Shown piece after piece: positions 46,604 to 58,003 of a stretch of 64,000 nt of DNA (positions within the stretch are counted from its first letter, which is position 1; each line of letters opens with the position of its first letter). The notes under the pieces are model-generated. The model was not told the origin of the DNA and made no database searches. It saw only the letters and a program-made list of their open reading frames with translations. The DNA comes from Coprinus comatus (lineage: Eukaryota; Basidiomycota; Agaricomycetes; Agaricales; Agaricaceae). Location of the stretch: contig JAWPGT010000011.1 of assembly GCA_034638255.1 (NCBI GenBank), positions 744,001 to 808,000 of the forward strand. The letters are read 5' to 3'. Both the position numbers and the translations under genes were made by a program.

Positions 46604-48068
46604 TCCCTAGTCGGAAGTGGCAGTTGTTCTCTGAACAGGAGCTAGAGGATGCACTTGACGGGTGTGCTTCTAACTCTTCCCCTGGTCCTGATCATGTTAC
46701 ATGGTCCCATCTCAAGTGCATTGTGGCTGATGATGACTGTTGCAGTGTACTGATCAACCTTGCTAATTCCTGCATGTCAGTGGGATACTAGCCTCGTCAC
46801 TTCAAGGAGTCTGTCTCTGTGATCATTCCAAAGCCAGGTAAGGCCTCTCTTATGCCACTCCCAAATCCTTTCACCCCATTGTGCTTCTCAACACAGTGGG
46901 CAAGCTTATTGAGAAGATGATCTCAACTTGACTCTAATTTGATTGTGTCAAATGGGGAGTCTTTCATCCTAATCAGTGTGGCGGCATCATCCAGTGCTCT
47001 TCTGAAGATGCGGGTATGTACCTCACCCATCTGGTTCGTGCCGGGTGGTCTAAAGGTCTCAAGACAAGCGTGGTTGCCTTTGACATCACTCAGTTCTTCC
47101 CCTCTCTGAATCACACCATGATCATGGCGATTCTTCGCAAGCAAGGATTTGGACCTCAAGTGGGTGGATTCTTTGCGTCATACCTTGTTGGGAGAGAGAC
47201 GGCATACCTCTGGAACTCTTTCCAATCCCAGTTCTTCGAGGCGTCAGTGGGGGTAGGTCAAGGCTCTGCCTTATCTCCAGTGATGTCTGCCATTTTCATT
47301 GCCCCGGTGATGAAGATCTTCGACATTCGTGCACTTGGTCTCGGGTGCACCATGCTCTCATATGTTGATGATGGTACTATTGTTGCACAAGGCAAGACAT
47401 GGGATGAGAATATTACTACTCTGCAAGGAGGGTATGGCATCTCCCATGATTTGTTTACGTTGTTTGGACTTGTTCTGGAACATAACAAGTCTGAAGTATT
47501 CCATTTCTCTCGCAAAACTGGTGATGAGAATCCGTCTATTGACCTTGGCTTTGTCCCCTACACTGGCCTCACTCCTCTCCGTCCCAAGGTATACTGGCGA
47601 TACCTTGGGTTCTTCTTTGACCGTGCTCTCAACTTCCATGAACACGTTCGTTTCTACTCTACCAAGGCTCTATCTACTGTCAAGTCAATGGGGATGCTTG
47701 GTAATTCATCTAGGGGTCTTCTCCCACAACAGAAGCGTCTTCTCTACCGATCCTGTGTTATGCCCATTGCAACATATGGCCATCGACTCTGGTTCTTCAA
47801 TGGTGCCCGGAACAAAGGTGCTGTGAAATCCCTCAACACTATGCAGCATAAAGCTGCACTGTGGATCACTGGTGCTTTTCGCACTTCCCCCACTGGTGGG
47901 ACTGAAGCTCTTGCTGGCCTCATTCCCATTGGACTCCATCTCAAGAAGCTATCTGAACGTGCAATCTTCCGGCTAGCAACTCTCCATCCTACCCACCCTC
48001 TCCGAGCTCTGCTGGATAGGCCATTCTCTGGTGCTGCACCCCCACATCGCGATCCATTGCCAACATGA
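46604..48068 (+). pseudogene. LINE reverse transcriptase domain
   Basis: Opens in WQLFSEQELEDALDGC and SPGPDHVTWSHLK. A stop near 46790 and frameshifts between 46850 and 47016 break the N-terminal fingers. From 47016 the frame is clean: VVAFDITQFFPSLNH, VGVGQGSALSPVMSAIF, the catalytic box LSYVDDGTIV, then YWRYLGFFFDRALNFHEH and a thumb/connection region with TYGHRLWFFNG. Stops at 48066-48068. Confidence 0.9.
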
Positions 48069-49183
48069 CTGAAGCTCAGAAGCGTAAAGTCAAGTCTGCT
48101 CTCCTGGAAGCCAACAAGCGGCTCCCAGAACTCGGTGAGGTATTCAACCCTATGGTGGATGAAGCTCGCCCTGGATCTCGCTTATTGGACCTGTTCTCTA
48201 CCCGGATCAAGTTCACAGCATACATCAAACCAATTGAAGATGCCGCTCAGCACCTTCACACTTATGTCTCAAAATTGGATGTGTTTCTTGACGATATCCG
48301 GGGTGATCCACAGGGTGCCTATGTAGCGGCAGATGCAAGTCTGCCTCTTACAGGTACTCACCAGGTTATTTCAGCAGCCATGGTATTTCAGGGGGGACAC
48401 TGTCTATCTCAGAGACAGGTCGCCGGAAAGGTAACAGCTCCTGGAGGGGAGTTATTTGCTATCCGTATGGGCATCCAGAAGGCTTTGGCCTTTCCAGATG
48501 TTTGTTGCTTGTTTGTCTTTACTGATTCCATTGCCTTGGCAAGGCAATCAGTAAGTCCAGTTGCTACCTCAGGTCAGAGTCAGGCATTGGCTGTGATACA
48601 TTCTCTAGAAGACTGGTTCACTCATGTCCCAGGCACCTCCATCCACTTCATCCATGTCCCTTCTAAGGCTCAATGGTTGATCCATCAGCAAGCTCATCAA
48701 CTTGCCACCTCCCTTCGCATCCCCATGGGCCACAACCCACTTTCTTCTCTTGAACGACTCCGTCAAGACTGTACTCAACAATGCAAGGATAAATGGACTA
48801 CCCTATTCCAATCTCCTTCATATCGCGGCCACAACTTCCTTGATCTTGCTGGGGGCAAGGGTCGTCGCCTCCAGCCGGATTACCTCAAGGGGGGAAGCTG
48901 GCTCCCACTTGCGTCTGCATCCCTGTCCCTCTTGACTCGTATGTGCCGCGCCATCCTCAACCACGCTCCTATAGGCGACTATCGACGTCGGTTCCATCCA
49001 ACTCTCTCTGCTGGGTGCCCTTGTGGGCACCAGCTTCAAACTCGTACTCATATCTTGGCAACATGTAGAGAGTATCATCGACACGGAGGTCTCCCAGTTT
49101 CAGCCGAAGGACTTGTGGAATTTCTGACTCGCAATCCTCAAGCATTTGCGTTCAGGCCTGAACATATTGATGGTGTGGGATAA
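48065..49183 (+). CDS. LINE RNase H and C-terminal zinc-knuckle segment
   Basis: Begins with an ATG that overlaps the stop of the RT frame (ATGA). RNase H motifs: YVAADAS, GGELFAIRMGI, VFTDSIALA, IHFIHVPSKAQW. The C-terminus has CPCGHQLQTRTHILATC, a Cys/His knuckle typical of fungal LINE ORF2 ends. RT and RNase H are normally one polypeptide in Tad-like LINEs, so this is most likely the rest of ORF2 after a frameshift, though a translational coupling signal cannot be excluded. Confidence 0.8.
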   Translation: MTEAQKRKVKSALLEANKRLPELGEVFNPMVDEARPGSRLLDLFSTRIKFTAYIKPIEDAAQHLHTYVSKLDVFLDDIRGDPQGAYVAADASLPLTGTHQVISAAMVFQGGHCLSQRQVAGKVTAPGGELFAIRMGIQKALAFPDVCCLFVFTDSIALARQSVSPVATSGQSQALAVIHSLEDWFTHVPGTSIHFIHVPSKAQWLIHQQAHQLATSLRIPMGHNPLSSLERLRQDCTQQCKDKWTTLFQSPSYRGHNFLDLAGGKGRRLQPDYLKGGSWLPLASASLSLLTRMCRAILNHAPIGDYRRRFHPTLSAGCPCGHQLQTRTHILATCREYHRHGGLPVSAEGLVEFLTRNPQAFAFRPEHIDGVG

Positions 49184-49517
49184 CACGAGTGTGAAGTGGT
49201 CTAGGGAGTGCTTCAGTTGTGGAGTTGGAGGGAGGGTTCTTGGGGGAATGGAGTGTTTGTTCATTCTGGCATCCTTTCTTTTTCTTTCTTTTCTTTTCTG
49301 CTTCAAAGAGGTGTCTTTTCCTTTCTTCTTCTATCTCTATTTGGTTAGGCGTTAAACTAATCTCTCTCTCGAGTGTAGCGTGTGGTGCACTTTAATCCAG
49401 TTAGCCAGACTGTTTCTGTATGTATGATATTTGTAGGTACTATGTATTTACATCTGCAACCCCTTCAGGGTCGCTAGCGGACTGTGTACGTGCACCGCGA
49501 ATATAAATTCTGATGTC
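49184..49517 (+). other. LINE 3' untranslated region
   Basis: A T/C-rich stretch and a GC-rich end (GGGTCGCTAGCGGAC, TGCACCGCGAATATAAAT) directly before the poly(A) tail. CpG sites are kept here, as expected of a younger insertion. Confidence 0.75.
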
Positions 49518-49552
49518 AAAAAAAAAAAAAACTGCCTGGAGCAATCCTGACA

Positions 49553-50382
49553 TATTTATCATTCCCTTGATATATGCTGCATCAACTTCAATGATTAACA
49601 ATTTTGCTCCTATAATCCACAGTTTTGTAGCATTCAGGGCCCAAAACAGCCCATACAACTCCAGCTTGGCTTGCAAATACTGTATCTTGAGACTTGTTTG
49701 TTCCAGGTGATTGATCCAAATCTTGCTGGTCTCCTCTTCCCTTCCCCATCCATTTGAGCCAATATATATCCCACTGCAATTACTGATATATCCACTGCCA
49801 GAATGATGTCATACAGCATGGTGTGATTGATGGGTTTGATTGCCTCACACTCTGTCACTTGTTTCTTCACTTCCCTCATTGCCTCTCTCTGCTCCTCTTC
49901 CCACTGAAACTCCTGTTTTGTTACCCTTGTCAACTTCATTAAAGGATGACATATCTCTGCAAATCCTTTTATCCAATTCTGAACTGTTCCTGCCATCCCC
50001 AAAAACCCTCTCACTTCCAATACATTCCTACACTCTGGCCAATTCAATACCTTCTCCACTGTTGACTTCTCTGGTTCCTGTCCCTTGTTTGTACACCTTT
50101 GTCCTTCCACCATAATTTTTGGCTAACACAGTTGTAATTTCCTCACTGATACTGTTGTTCCTGCATGTTTTAGACAATGTAGCACTTGATTAAGATCCAT
50201 GGCATATTCCCAAACAAAACAACAAATTCCCACATTTTCGGGTATGGTTTCATATGATCCATCTTCTAGCATGTAACAAGTTTTTGGTCCTAGGATGGTT
50301 ATGTCATCAAGGAAATTTGGTGCCACAGATGTTTCATATTGAAGAATAAATGCCACATCATTGTGAAAGATGCCAACTGAAC
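49553..50382 (-). pseudogene. Gypsy E RT 3' part and RNase H
   Basis: Minus strand: VGIFHNDVAFILQYE, FLDDITILGPKT (RT active site, LDD form), GSYETIPENVGI, LHCLKHAGTTVS, VRGFLGMAGTVQNWI (RT thumb/connection) and RNase H (IILAVDISVIAVGYILAQ, KLELYGLFWAL, IIEVDAAYIKGM). Stops occur and it is cut by LTR K at 49552. Its upstream half is at 56592-57377, and removing element F joins them in frame. Confidence 0.85.
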
Positions 50383-50747
50383 TGTAAGGGCAACTCATGT
50401 TGGCAATGAATGGCCTGACAACTAGTGAGGAATCCAAAGTTATATTTGATCGGAAATGTATTACAGAACAGATACAACATACCTAGTGAGGAATCCAAAG
50501 AGAAAGAGTTGGGGATTCACTCGCAGAGGCTACACACAATATATACTACTATACAAACAGAGACGCCAGCTATTGTCCTGAGGGATGTCATAACATGGAC
50601 AATGGGAACAATGGGGGATGAGTCATGTGAGGGGGCAAGTCATGAAAGTGTGAAGTCAGGAGGTGTTCCAATGGAAGTCGGAACATCAGAGGATCGGTCG
50701 GTAGTTGGTGTGTTGGTGTAAGGGTTGGTAAGGAAGGTCCCCTTACA
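50383..50747 (-). repeat. Chromovirus F 3' LTR
   Basis: 365 bp, TGTAAGGGGACC to GAGTTGCCCTTACA on the minus strand. It differs from the 5' LTR at scattered C/T and G/A positions. Confidence 0.93.
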
Positions 50748-50759
50748 TCTACCCCCCCT

Positions 50760-52785
50760 TCTAGGGTGCAGTGTCCTGATGTACCTGTGAACTGAGTGTG
50801 AGGTCGGAAAGGAATGGAGTCGAAGGCCATGGAACGGATAAGTCAAGGTGCAGTGGGGTTTTTGTGGTAGAATTTGGTGATCTTTTTGGGGGCGTGGACA
50901 TCGGCTGTGAGTTCCCAAGAATTCTCTTCCATGCTGAAGTCTTGCCACTTGATCAGAAATCTGAGTTTACCTCATTGCACTTTACTGTCCAATATTTCTT
51001 CTACTTCCCATTCCTCTTCATTGTCCACCAGTATTGGCATTGGTATTTTTGTCAGCTTCTGACCAGGGATTGGGTCTTTGGGGGCTGGAGTGAGTTTAAC
51101 CACATTGAACACCAGGTGCAAGCGAGACAACCTTCAGGGAAGCTTGAGCCAATATGCCCCAGGCCTGACCTTGCGGTTGATGGTGAAAGGACCTAACCAT
51201 GTGTGCTCAAACTTCTTTGAGGGCCGACTCATTGTGATGTCTGATGCGTCGAGGTAAACCATGTCACCCATCTTGAGCTCGGGGGCAGGGGTCCGATGTC
51301 AATCGTAGTACTTCGCCATATCATCCTTTGCCTTCACCAGTGCCGACTCCATCCGGGTTTTGAACTTATTGACCATTTCGAGTCAGGAGGGGTGTTGTTG
51401 GGGTTCGAAGCCCATGTGAGGGTCGCGGCCGGTGTCTAACACAAAAGGTGATTGGTGGGTCGCAGCATGAACATGATTGTTGTGTTGGAACTTGGCAAGC
51501 GGGAGAAGGTCATACCAATTGTTCTGTTGCTGGTTAACAAAGACTTGGATGTACTGGTCGAGTTCTTGGTTAACTCATTCGGTTTGACCGTCAGCTTGTG
51601 TGTGCCAAGCCGTAGTTGCAGTGACCTTGATGCCTAAGAGTCAGTACAACTTGCAGGTGAATTCCAACATAAACTGCAGGCCTTGGTCAGAGACAACACA
51701 TTGAGGTAGGCTGTGGAGCTTCCAGATGTTATGGAGGAAGAGTCAGGCAACACCTTCGGTGGTGCAAGTTATGTGGGTTGGCAGGAAATGAACTCGTTTC
51801 GATACCGAATTGATGACCGTGAGTACTGCGTCATAACCATTGGACTCTGGGAGTTTGATGACAAAGTTGATGCTGATAGTGTCCCAGCGGGCATCAGGAT
51901 GGGGTGAAGTTTGCTGACTGGTCAGTGTCGGTGGGGCTTTGTCCGTAAGCACAAGTCACAAGTAGAGACATACTGACCAATGTAACAAGACATAGAAGGC
52001 CACCAGTAGTTCCAACCCACGAGTTCGAGGGTCTTCCAGTGTCCTGCATGTCCGCCGACTTTGGAATTGTGGTGTTGAGCCACAATGTGACGTCTGAGGT
52101 CAGGGATGTTAGGAACATAGATTTTACCTCAATGAAGTAGCAACCCATTATCCTCTGACCACTCAGAACTCTTAACTGATTTTGACTTTGACAACTTCAA
52201 CTCCTGTGCTGCCTTCGCCACTGCCTCCTCTTGTTCACCATCCTGATTACCACGTCTGATCTCTCGCAACACATCCTGCTCTTCTCTGACTAAAACAATA
52301 CCTTCCAGGGCTCAAACAGCAAATAGCGATGGAGGGAGGAGGGTGAGGTTGTCATTATCGTCCTTGCCAGTTCCATGGTCGGCCCGTCGGGAGAGTGCAT
52401 TGGGTTTGCCCATGGATTGGCCTGGTCGATGATGAAGTGAGAAGTTGAACCAGGAGAGGTAGAGGGACCAGCGGGCTTGTCAGCGGTTGAGTTTCTTTGC
52501 AGTCATGAAGTACTCAAGGTTCTTGTGGTCAGTCCAGATTTCTACTTTGTGCTCACTGCCCTCCAGGAAGTGCCTCCACTCTTCAAGTGATCAGATGATA
52601 GCCAACATCTCTTTGTCATGGATCTCATAATTGCGTTCGACTGGCAACAGCAATTATGAGTAGAATGCGATGGAGTGCCACTTGTTGTCTTCCGATGAAA
52701 GCTGTGACAAGACAGCTCCAGTTGCAAAGTCGGAGCTGTCAGCCTCCACTCAATAAGGTGCAGTGTTGTTGGGAGAAGACAAGAT
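50760..52785 (-). pseudogene. Chromovirus F RNase H, integrase and chromodomain
   Basis: Minus strand after LTR I: RNase H ([48 protein letters not shown]). The integrase zinc finger (AQHHNSKVGGHAGHWKTLEL then CDLCLRTK) is near 52080-51940 and a degraded core follows. Then ELKMGDMVYLDASDI and KKFEHTWLGPF, and a chromodomain at about 51005-50840 (EWEVEEILDSKVQ, stop, LRFLIKWQDFS, NSWELTADV). The chromodomain stop is TGA after CAA, consistent with a former CGA. Confidence 0.85.
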
Positions 52786-53103
52786 TGTTAGGTTTTTCCC
52801 AGATATCTCCTTATCTTATCCATCTTTCCTAATCACTCCACTTATCTTATCCTGATGTTCTGGACTCTTTCATAATGTTCTTTTCCCTTATTATGTTACT
52901 TACATATTCCCTTTGTGTGCTGGCAAGGGTCCTTATTGTTCTCCCCTTTTGGTTGTTCTTTGTTCTGGTAGATATATAAGTCCCTCATGTCTTAGCCAAA
53001 CCACCCAATCAATTCCCTTCTTTCTGTGTCTGTGTCTGTGTCTGAGCTTAACTCTCTCTCAACTTCACTCTCATTCTCAACATCACTCTCTACCATTCTG
53101 ACA
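52786..53103 (+). repeat. Solo LTR, family I, copy 2
   Basis: 318 bp, TGTTAGGTTTTTCCC to CCATTCTGACA, about 95 percent like copy 1 by eye. Flanked by AAGAT and AAAAT (one mismatch). Removal restores the F frame between RT and RNase H. Confidence 0.88.
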
Positions 53104-53108
53104 AAAAT

Positions 53109-54332
53109 CGGTGCTGATGTAATGGCTGTCTTTAGAGCATTGAAGGCCTCCTGCTGTTCAGTACCCCAGGTCCAAGGTGTACTGGACTTGGTCAGATTGA
53201 AGAGCAGCTGACCAATGTGTGAAAAATCCTAAATAAAATGTTGGTAGAAATTGGCAAACCCAAGGAAAGACTGAACTTCCATCTTGTTTTTCAGAATCGG
53301 CCAGTCATGAACTCCTGCTACCTTCACTGGATCCATCTCTACACAGTTCTCCGAAATAATCAGCCCCAAGTATTCTATCTTCCGCTTCTCAAACTCGCAT
53401 TTTTTGGGTTGAAGGTACAGCTTGTGTTCCTTGAGTACCTCCATCATGTGTCGGATTGCCTTCCGATGTTCCTCCAGGGTCTTCGAAAAGATCAGGATGT
53501 CGTCGAGGTAGACAATGACAATTCCTTCCATGATAAGGTCATGGAAGATGTTGTTCATCACTGTCTGGAAGGTCACCAGGCTGTTAGTCATGCCGAAAAA
53601 CATCACTAGAGGCTCAAAGAGTCCCTGATTTGTTTGGAAAGCGGCCTTCCACTCATTACCAGGTTTGATACGGATGTTGTTGAAGCCCCATCAGATGTCA
53701 AGTTTGGTGAAGTACTTTGTGCCCCAAAGTTTTGAAATGATTTCGGAAATGAGTGGGATGGGGTACTTGTTCTTTACCATGATGGTGTTGAGGTTTTGAT
53801 AGTCCTGCACCAGCCAAAGTGAATCGTCCTTCTTTTTAATAAAAAAAACGGGGGCTGCCATCAGCAACTTTGAGGGGCGAATCCTTCCCGAAGCAAGGTT
53901 CTCTTGTAGGAACTTGTCAAGTGCGGCTTGTTCTTTCGGCGAAATTGGGTAGACCTTGGTGGTTTTGGCAGTTTCACCTGGGATGAGTTCAATAGCATGA
54001 TCCCAAGGCCGATTTTTGGGGAGCTCTTGGAAGGCAGCCTCAGAGAAAACAGTTTCGAAGTCGTGTAGGTAGTCAGGAATATGAGCCTTGAAACTGAGGT
54101 TGGCAGCCACGGTATTCTTCCAATGCACTTTGGTAAGTTGTTGCGATAGAGTACCAGTGGCTGAAATCTGTTCTGAAACCGAGAGAATCGATGAGCAAGG
54201 GATGGCAGCGAAAATATGATCTCCTTCCTCCAATTCTGACCAACTCACTCCTTCTTCCGACTCTTCATCCTCTTCTTCATTCACCTCTTCCACAAGCACT
54301 GGAAAGGGCCCTGAAGTGCAGACCCTTAGCAC
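53109..54332 (-). pseudogene. Chromovirus F reverse transcriptase
   Basis: 54332-53691 carries an acidic spacer, NRPWDHAIELIPGE, SGRIRPSKLLMAAPVFFIKK and NKYPIPLISEIISKLWG. A stop follows at KYFTKLDI. 53606-53229 carries VMFFGMTNSLVTFQTVMN, the active site VIVYLDDILIFSKT, and FEKRKIEYLGLIIS. Clear Tf/sushi-like chromoviral RT. Confidence 0.9.
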
Positions 54333-54368
54333 CTTCTCCTGGAACCTCTTCTCCTCCTTGTATTCCTG

Positions 54369-54932
54369 TCAGCAACCTTCACAAGTCCTCGGACACCTCA
54401 ACATTTTGACTTCTTTTGTTACCCAATCGACTTTGGGGTTGTGTGCATGAAGCGAAGTGTAGCCAAGTATAACGGACTCCTTTCTGAGGCCGGTGACACT
54501 GAAGACTGCACGTTGGGAATGATTCTTGTATCGGAGAACCATATTGACAACTTCGGCGATTTCTCCAGCTTTGTTCGGGGTGCCATCAACATTGAAAACA
54601 GGGATTGGGTGTGATAGATGGCGAGTGGTGAGCTTATGTTGATGAGCAAAGTCCCAATCTATGAAGATACCCATGGCACCAGAGTCCACAAGTGCTTCCG
54701 ATGAAAATCGGGCTCCGGTGTTGGTGGTTTCAAGGTTGATTGGCAGTTTCAAGGCATTGGCAGGGGTGATGGATGAAATGACATACTGGGTTGGGAGGTA
54801 GTGACATTCCCAGTGAGGTTGGCGGGGTTTGGACACGGCTATAGGTTTGGGTGTAGGTGGGGAAATAGTAGTCTCATTTATTTCTTCTACAGGTAGTACA
54901 GCAAACCTATTAACACTAGACAACTGGGGCAT
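54369..54932 (-). pseudogene. Chromovirus F aspartic protease region
   Basis: Open 187-codon segment. The active-site motif is SEALVDSGAMGIFIDWDFA, followed by LGYTSLHAHNPKVDW (the flap/ALGYPWL-type end). It is part of the gag-pol chain, separated from gag by stops near 54945-54960. Confidence 0.88.
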
Positions 54933-54944
54933 GGCCTCTACCGA

Positions 54945-56119
54945 TTGAGTTACCGAAAATCCTGCGTATTTGTTTCCACTGACCCTTCTGACTGCCTTCC
55001 AACGTTGGCAACATCTTTCTCTGCCAACAGGTTCATCAGCAACTCATCCTTCTCTTCCAAGGTCATGAGCTGGACATCAAAGTGTCGGGGGCAATCTGCC
55101 TTGATGTGTCCAGGCTGCTTACATCGGTAGCAGGTGGAGGGGGTCAGGTTATGCAGTTAGGATGCATCAATGTCCATCGGAGTTGGGTTCCCAGGCATCG
55201 GCATTACATGGGCAAATGTCAGTAGGGGAATCAGGGGAGTTGGATGAGGTGGGGGTTTTGGGAAGGAGTGAAAAATGGGTTTGGGAGCTGGCGGTGGCAC
55301 AGGGCGGTGATTTGCCTTGAATGTGACATTGGCAAGTTGGGAAGCTTCGAAGCGGGTGGCTGCGCGATACCAGCCATTGGGATTGGAGTCAGAGGGTCAG
55401 CCCAGGGTCATAGTGGCAATGGAGTCGGCCAAGTTGGTGCAAAGACCTTGACGAAACTTGATGACAGTGACCTTCTGGTCGGTGTACCTGGATGCTGAAA
55501 TGAGTGCTTTGAAGGTATCCAGGTAATCCTCCAAAGTCCGTTCCTTCTGGAAGTAAGTATCTCCTTCCAATGTGATAACTGCTTCTGACTTGGTGTCAAT
55601 TGGCAAGAAGTGAGCCTTGAACTGGGCTTTGAAGTCCTCCCAATCCTCAAAAGGCAAGTTTCTGACCTGTGATTCCAGCCTAAATATCTCTTCCATCCAT
55701 GTAGCAGCCTGACCGCTCCTTATGTAAGACATGGCCCACAGCATCTTTTCCTCGTCCAACTGGAATTCACCCGAGAGTCAGATGTACAGGTTACAGGCAT
55801 TGAGGAAGGCCTGGCCTGTCTTGCGGTCGCCATCATAATTGGGTGGCATAGCAACTCGTCCTCGGAATGTCCGCGGACGTTTGGGAGGAGATGGAGGAGC
55901 TGGCGTTGCAGGGGTAGCAGGTGAAGGGGTGGTCTGAGAGGCTGAAACGAGTGTGGAGAGTTGGGCGGTGATGGTGGCAAGTACATTGGCAGTGGTGGCG
56001 GAAGTGGATTCGGTAGCTTCTACTTGCTGCTGTAGAGCATCAAGCAATGCCCGAAGCTCATGGAATGTGCCTTCAATGATCTCATTCCAAGTTGGCTGGG
56101 GCGGTGCTGGATCAGTCAT
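54945..56119 (-). pseudogene. Chromovirus F gag
   Basis: ATG at 56119: MTDPAPPQPTWNEIIEG, a coiled region (LRALLDALQQQVEATEST), a Pro-rich linker, capsid motifs (YDGDRKTGQAFLNACNLY, AATWMEEIF, WEDFKAQFKAHF, RTLEDYLDTFKALI) and a zinc knuckle CYRCKQPGHIKADCP near 55130-55088. Three stops break it. Confidence 0.88.
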
Positions 56120-56210
56120 GGTTTAGTGAGTAAGGGATAGAGGGATGCATTGGTGGGAAGTCTTCTGTTGTGGCGAACAGGGCTCTTCTGTCCAGCGATG
56201 CTAGCCTCTT

Positions 56211-56226
56211 GAAGAACTCTTTCTTC
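56211..56226 (-). promoter_or_regulatory. Chromovirus F primer region, possible self-priming
   Basis: Minus-strand GAAGAAAGAGTTCTTC abuts the 5' LTR and is itself a short inverted repeat. Ten bases (AGAAAGAGTT) are complementary to AACTCTTTCT inside the LTR. No tRNA 3'-end complement is apparent. Confidence 0.4.
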
Positions 56227-56591
56227 TGTAAGGGCAACTCACGTCAGTGATGAACAGCCTGACAACTAGCAAGGAATCCAAAGTTATATTTGATCGGAAA
56301 CATATTACAGAACAGATACAACATACCTAGCAAGGAATCCAAAGAGAAAGAGTTGGGGATTCACTCGCAGAGGCTACACACAATATATACTACTATACAA
56401 ACAGAGATGCCAGCTATTGTCCCGAGGGATGTCGTAACATGGACAATGGGAACAATGGGGGATGAGTCATGTGAGGGGGCAAGTCATGAAAGCGTGAAGT
56501 CAGGAGGTGTTCCAATGGAAGTCGGAACATCAGAGGATCAGTCAGTAGTTGGTGTGTCAGTGTAAGGGTCAGTGAGGAAGGTCCCCTTACA
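56227..56591 (-). repeat. Chromovirus F 5' LTR
   Basis: 365 bp. The TGAAC duplication follows at 56592-56596. Confidence 0.93.
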
Positions 56592-57377
56592 TGAACCTGT
56601 CCATCCTTGTGGTAAAACTGTCAATCTCATCATACCTAGGGGTATATCAAATGTGGTGTAATCTTGTAATCTCTTGACTCCTCCACCAATATTTGATGAT
56701 CATACCCTACAAACAAATCCAATCCTGAGTATATGGCACATCCTGCACATTGTTCTGCATATAGGTGTACTAAAGGTGGTTCTTGTGAGTTGTGGATTAT
56801 GACTGCATTCAGAGGGATTAAATTGTGGACTATATATATGTTTCCATCCTTTTTTGCCACTGCAAACCACTGATGTCAGTATAAACTATAGGAAGGTTCA
56901 TATACTCCTGACTCAACCTTCTTTTGAATGAGATCAATAACTTTTTCTCTGATGCCAGGTGGAATGGGTAATGACTTTCATGTCCATGGTTCATGTTCTT
57001 GAACTGGAATTTTCACTGATTTGAAATAGTCTTCCTTAAACCTCCCCTTTTCTGACTCATCCTATCCCAATCCTCCCTCATTCTTCACCAAAACCCCTGC
57101 TATCAATCTCTTCTCCTTCTCTCACAAAAATTCATTCTTCATCAAACCCAATTCCTCCAACCTCTCCTTTATTAACTGCTTCCCCTCCCTAAATTCTTCC
57201 ATTTTCTTTGAGAGTTCTGGTAATGATAAGAGTGAATCTTCTGGGAACTTTCTCACAATCCTAATATCACTAGGCATGGTCCCTACTACTGGTTGTACTT
57301 TGTTCACAACCTTTTTGTAAGCAAATGACTCCACCAATATTGCTTCCATTAATAAATCTTCCTTTCTATCTATCCCC
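56592..57377 (-). pseudogene. Gypsy E RT upstream part
   Basis: Minus strand: VVNKVQPVVGTMPSDIRIVR, a charged linker, PVQEHEPWT, PIPPGIREKVIDLIQKK, SGVYEPSYS and HNLIPLNAVIIHNS, then TVLPQGWTGS at the F insertion site. These motifs define the RT N-terminus. Stops and frameshifts are present. LTR D ends it at 57377. Confidence 0.85.
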
Positions 57378-58003
57378 TGTTACGAGTCCACCCAAACCAC
57401 CAGCCCATACCACCACCACTGAGGAAGACTTGTTTGCCATCTTCCCTGAACTCATTCCCAATGACGACACCATCATGGACGACTCTGTCTGATGTATTAT
57501 CCCCAGTGACATCACTATGACATTGCTATGACCTAACGTCGAACTAAGTATGAGACTCCACTTATGCTTAGAAGTCTGCATTTCCCCAGCTCCAGTATTA
57601 CTTATCTGTTTCGTCATTTTACTCCTGTTGACTAATCTTTCATTGTATATGGAGTAAATAGTTCCTGACCCCGATGTCTCACCTACTCCTGTTGACAGTT
57701 CTAGCATTGTGTATGGAGTAGATTATAAAGCGATGACAAGTATTAGGATATAATTAGTTAGTAGCTATTATTAGGTACATCCCTAGAATAGTATAAATAC
57801 TCAATGTATTAGATGATTAAAGCCTTAAGCTTTAATCTCTTCTGTTGTATCCCTTATACATCTCTGTCTCCATACCTCTTGGTCACTAGGTTGAAAGGCC
57901 TTGAGATTGCAGCAGAGTGTTTATTGAATGCACATTCCTACATGACTGCACTCTAGCGTTTAAGTTCCAGGAGTGTTCAGCTTAACAGTTCGTGGTCATA
58001 ACA
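57378..58003 (-). repeat. LTR D copy 3, left partner of an inverted pair
   Basis: 626 bp, minus-strand TGTTATGACC to GGACTCGTAACA. It is the same length as the plus-strand copy at 60539-61164. The sequence beside its inner edge (58004-58008, reverse complement ATTCC) matches the outer edge of the other copy. Confidence 0.92.

Larger units (their letters stand above)
46604..49530 (+). mobile_element. Tad-like LINE, 5'-truncated, with poly(A) tail
   Basis: Flanked by a perfect 15-bp duplication ACTGCCTGGAGCAAT (46589-46603 and 49531-49545). It ends in an A13 tail (49518-49530), showing target-primed reverse transcription into LTR K. It starts inside the RT-upstream region, so ORF1 and endonuclease are missing. 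Confidence 0.95.
46316..49552 (-). repeat. LTR family K, minus strand, split by a LINE
   Basis: 46316-46603 plus 49546-49552 together make a family K LTR: minus-strand start TGTCAGGATTGC at 49552 and end TGCTTACA at 46316. It carries a duplicated block around ATGATATGAGACTAGAA / ATGGTATGAGACTGGAA. Right of it, Gypsy E RNase H is cut at 49553. No target duplication was found for this LTR. Confidence 0.75.
50383..56591 (-). mobile_element. Full-length Ty3/Gypsy chromovirus F
   Basis: 6209 bp with two 365-bp LTRs and a perfect TGAAC duplication (50378-50382 and 56592-56596). It has Gypsy gene order (gag, protease, RT, RNase H, integrase, chromodomain). It is nested inside Gypsy E RT. Multiple stops, many TGA, show it is dead. 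Confidence 0.95.

Noticed and set aside
48065..49183. Independent host RNase H gene
   Set aside because: It sits inside the 15-bp-duplication-flanked LINE and has the LINE C-terminal Cys/His motif.
57366..57707. 113-residue ORFs at 57366-57707 and 60835-61176 as a duplicated gene
   Set aside because: They are the same open frame within the two LTR D copies; low-complexity LTR sequence without motifs.
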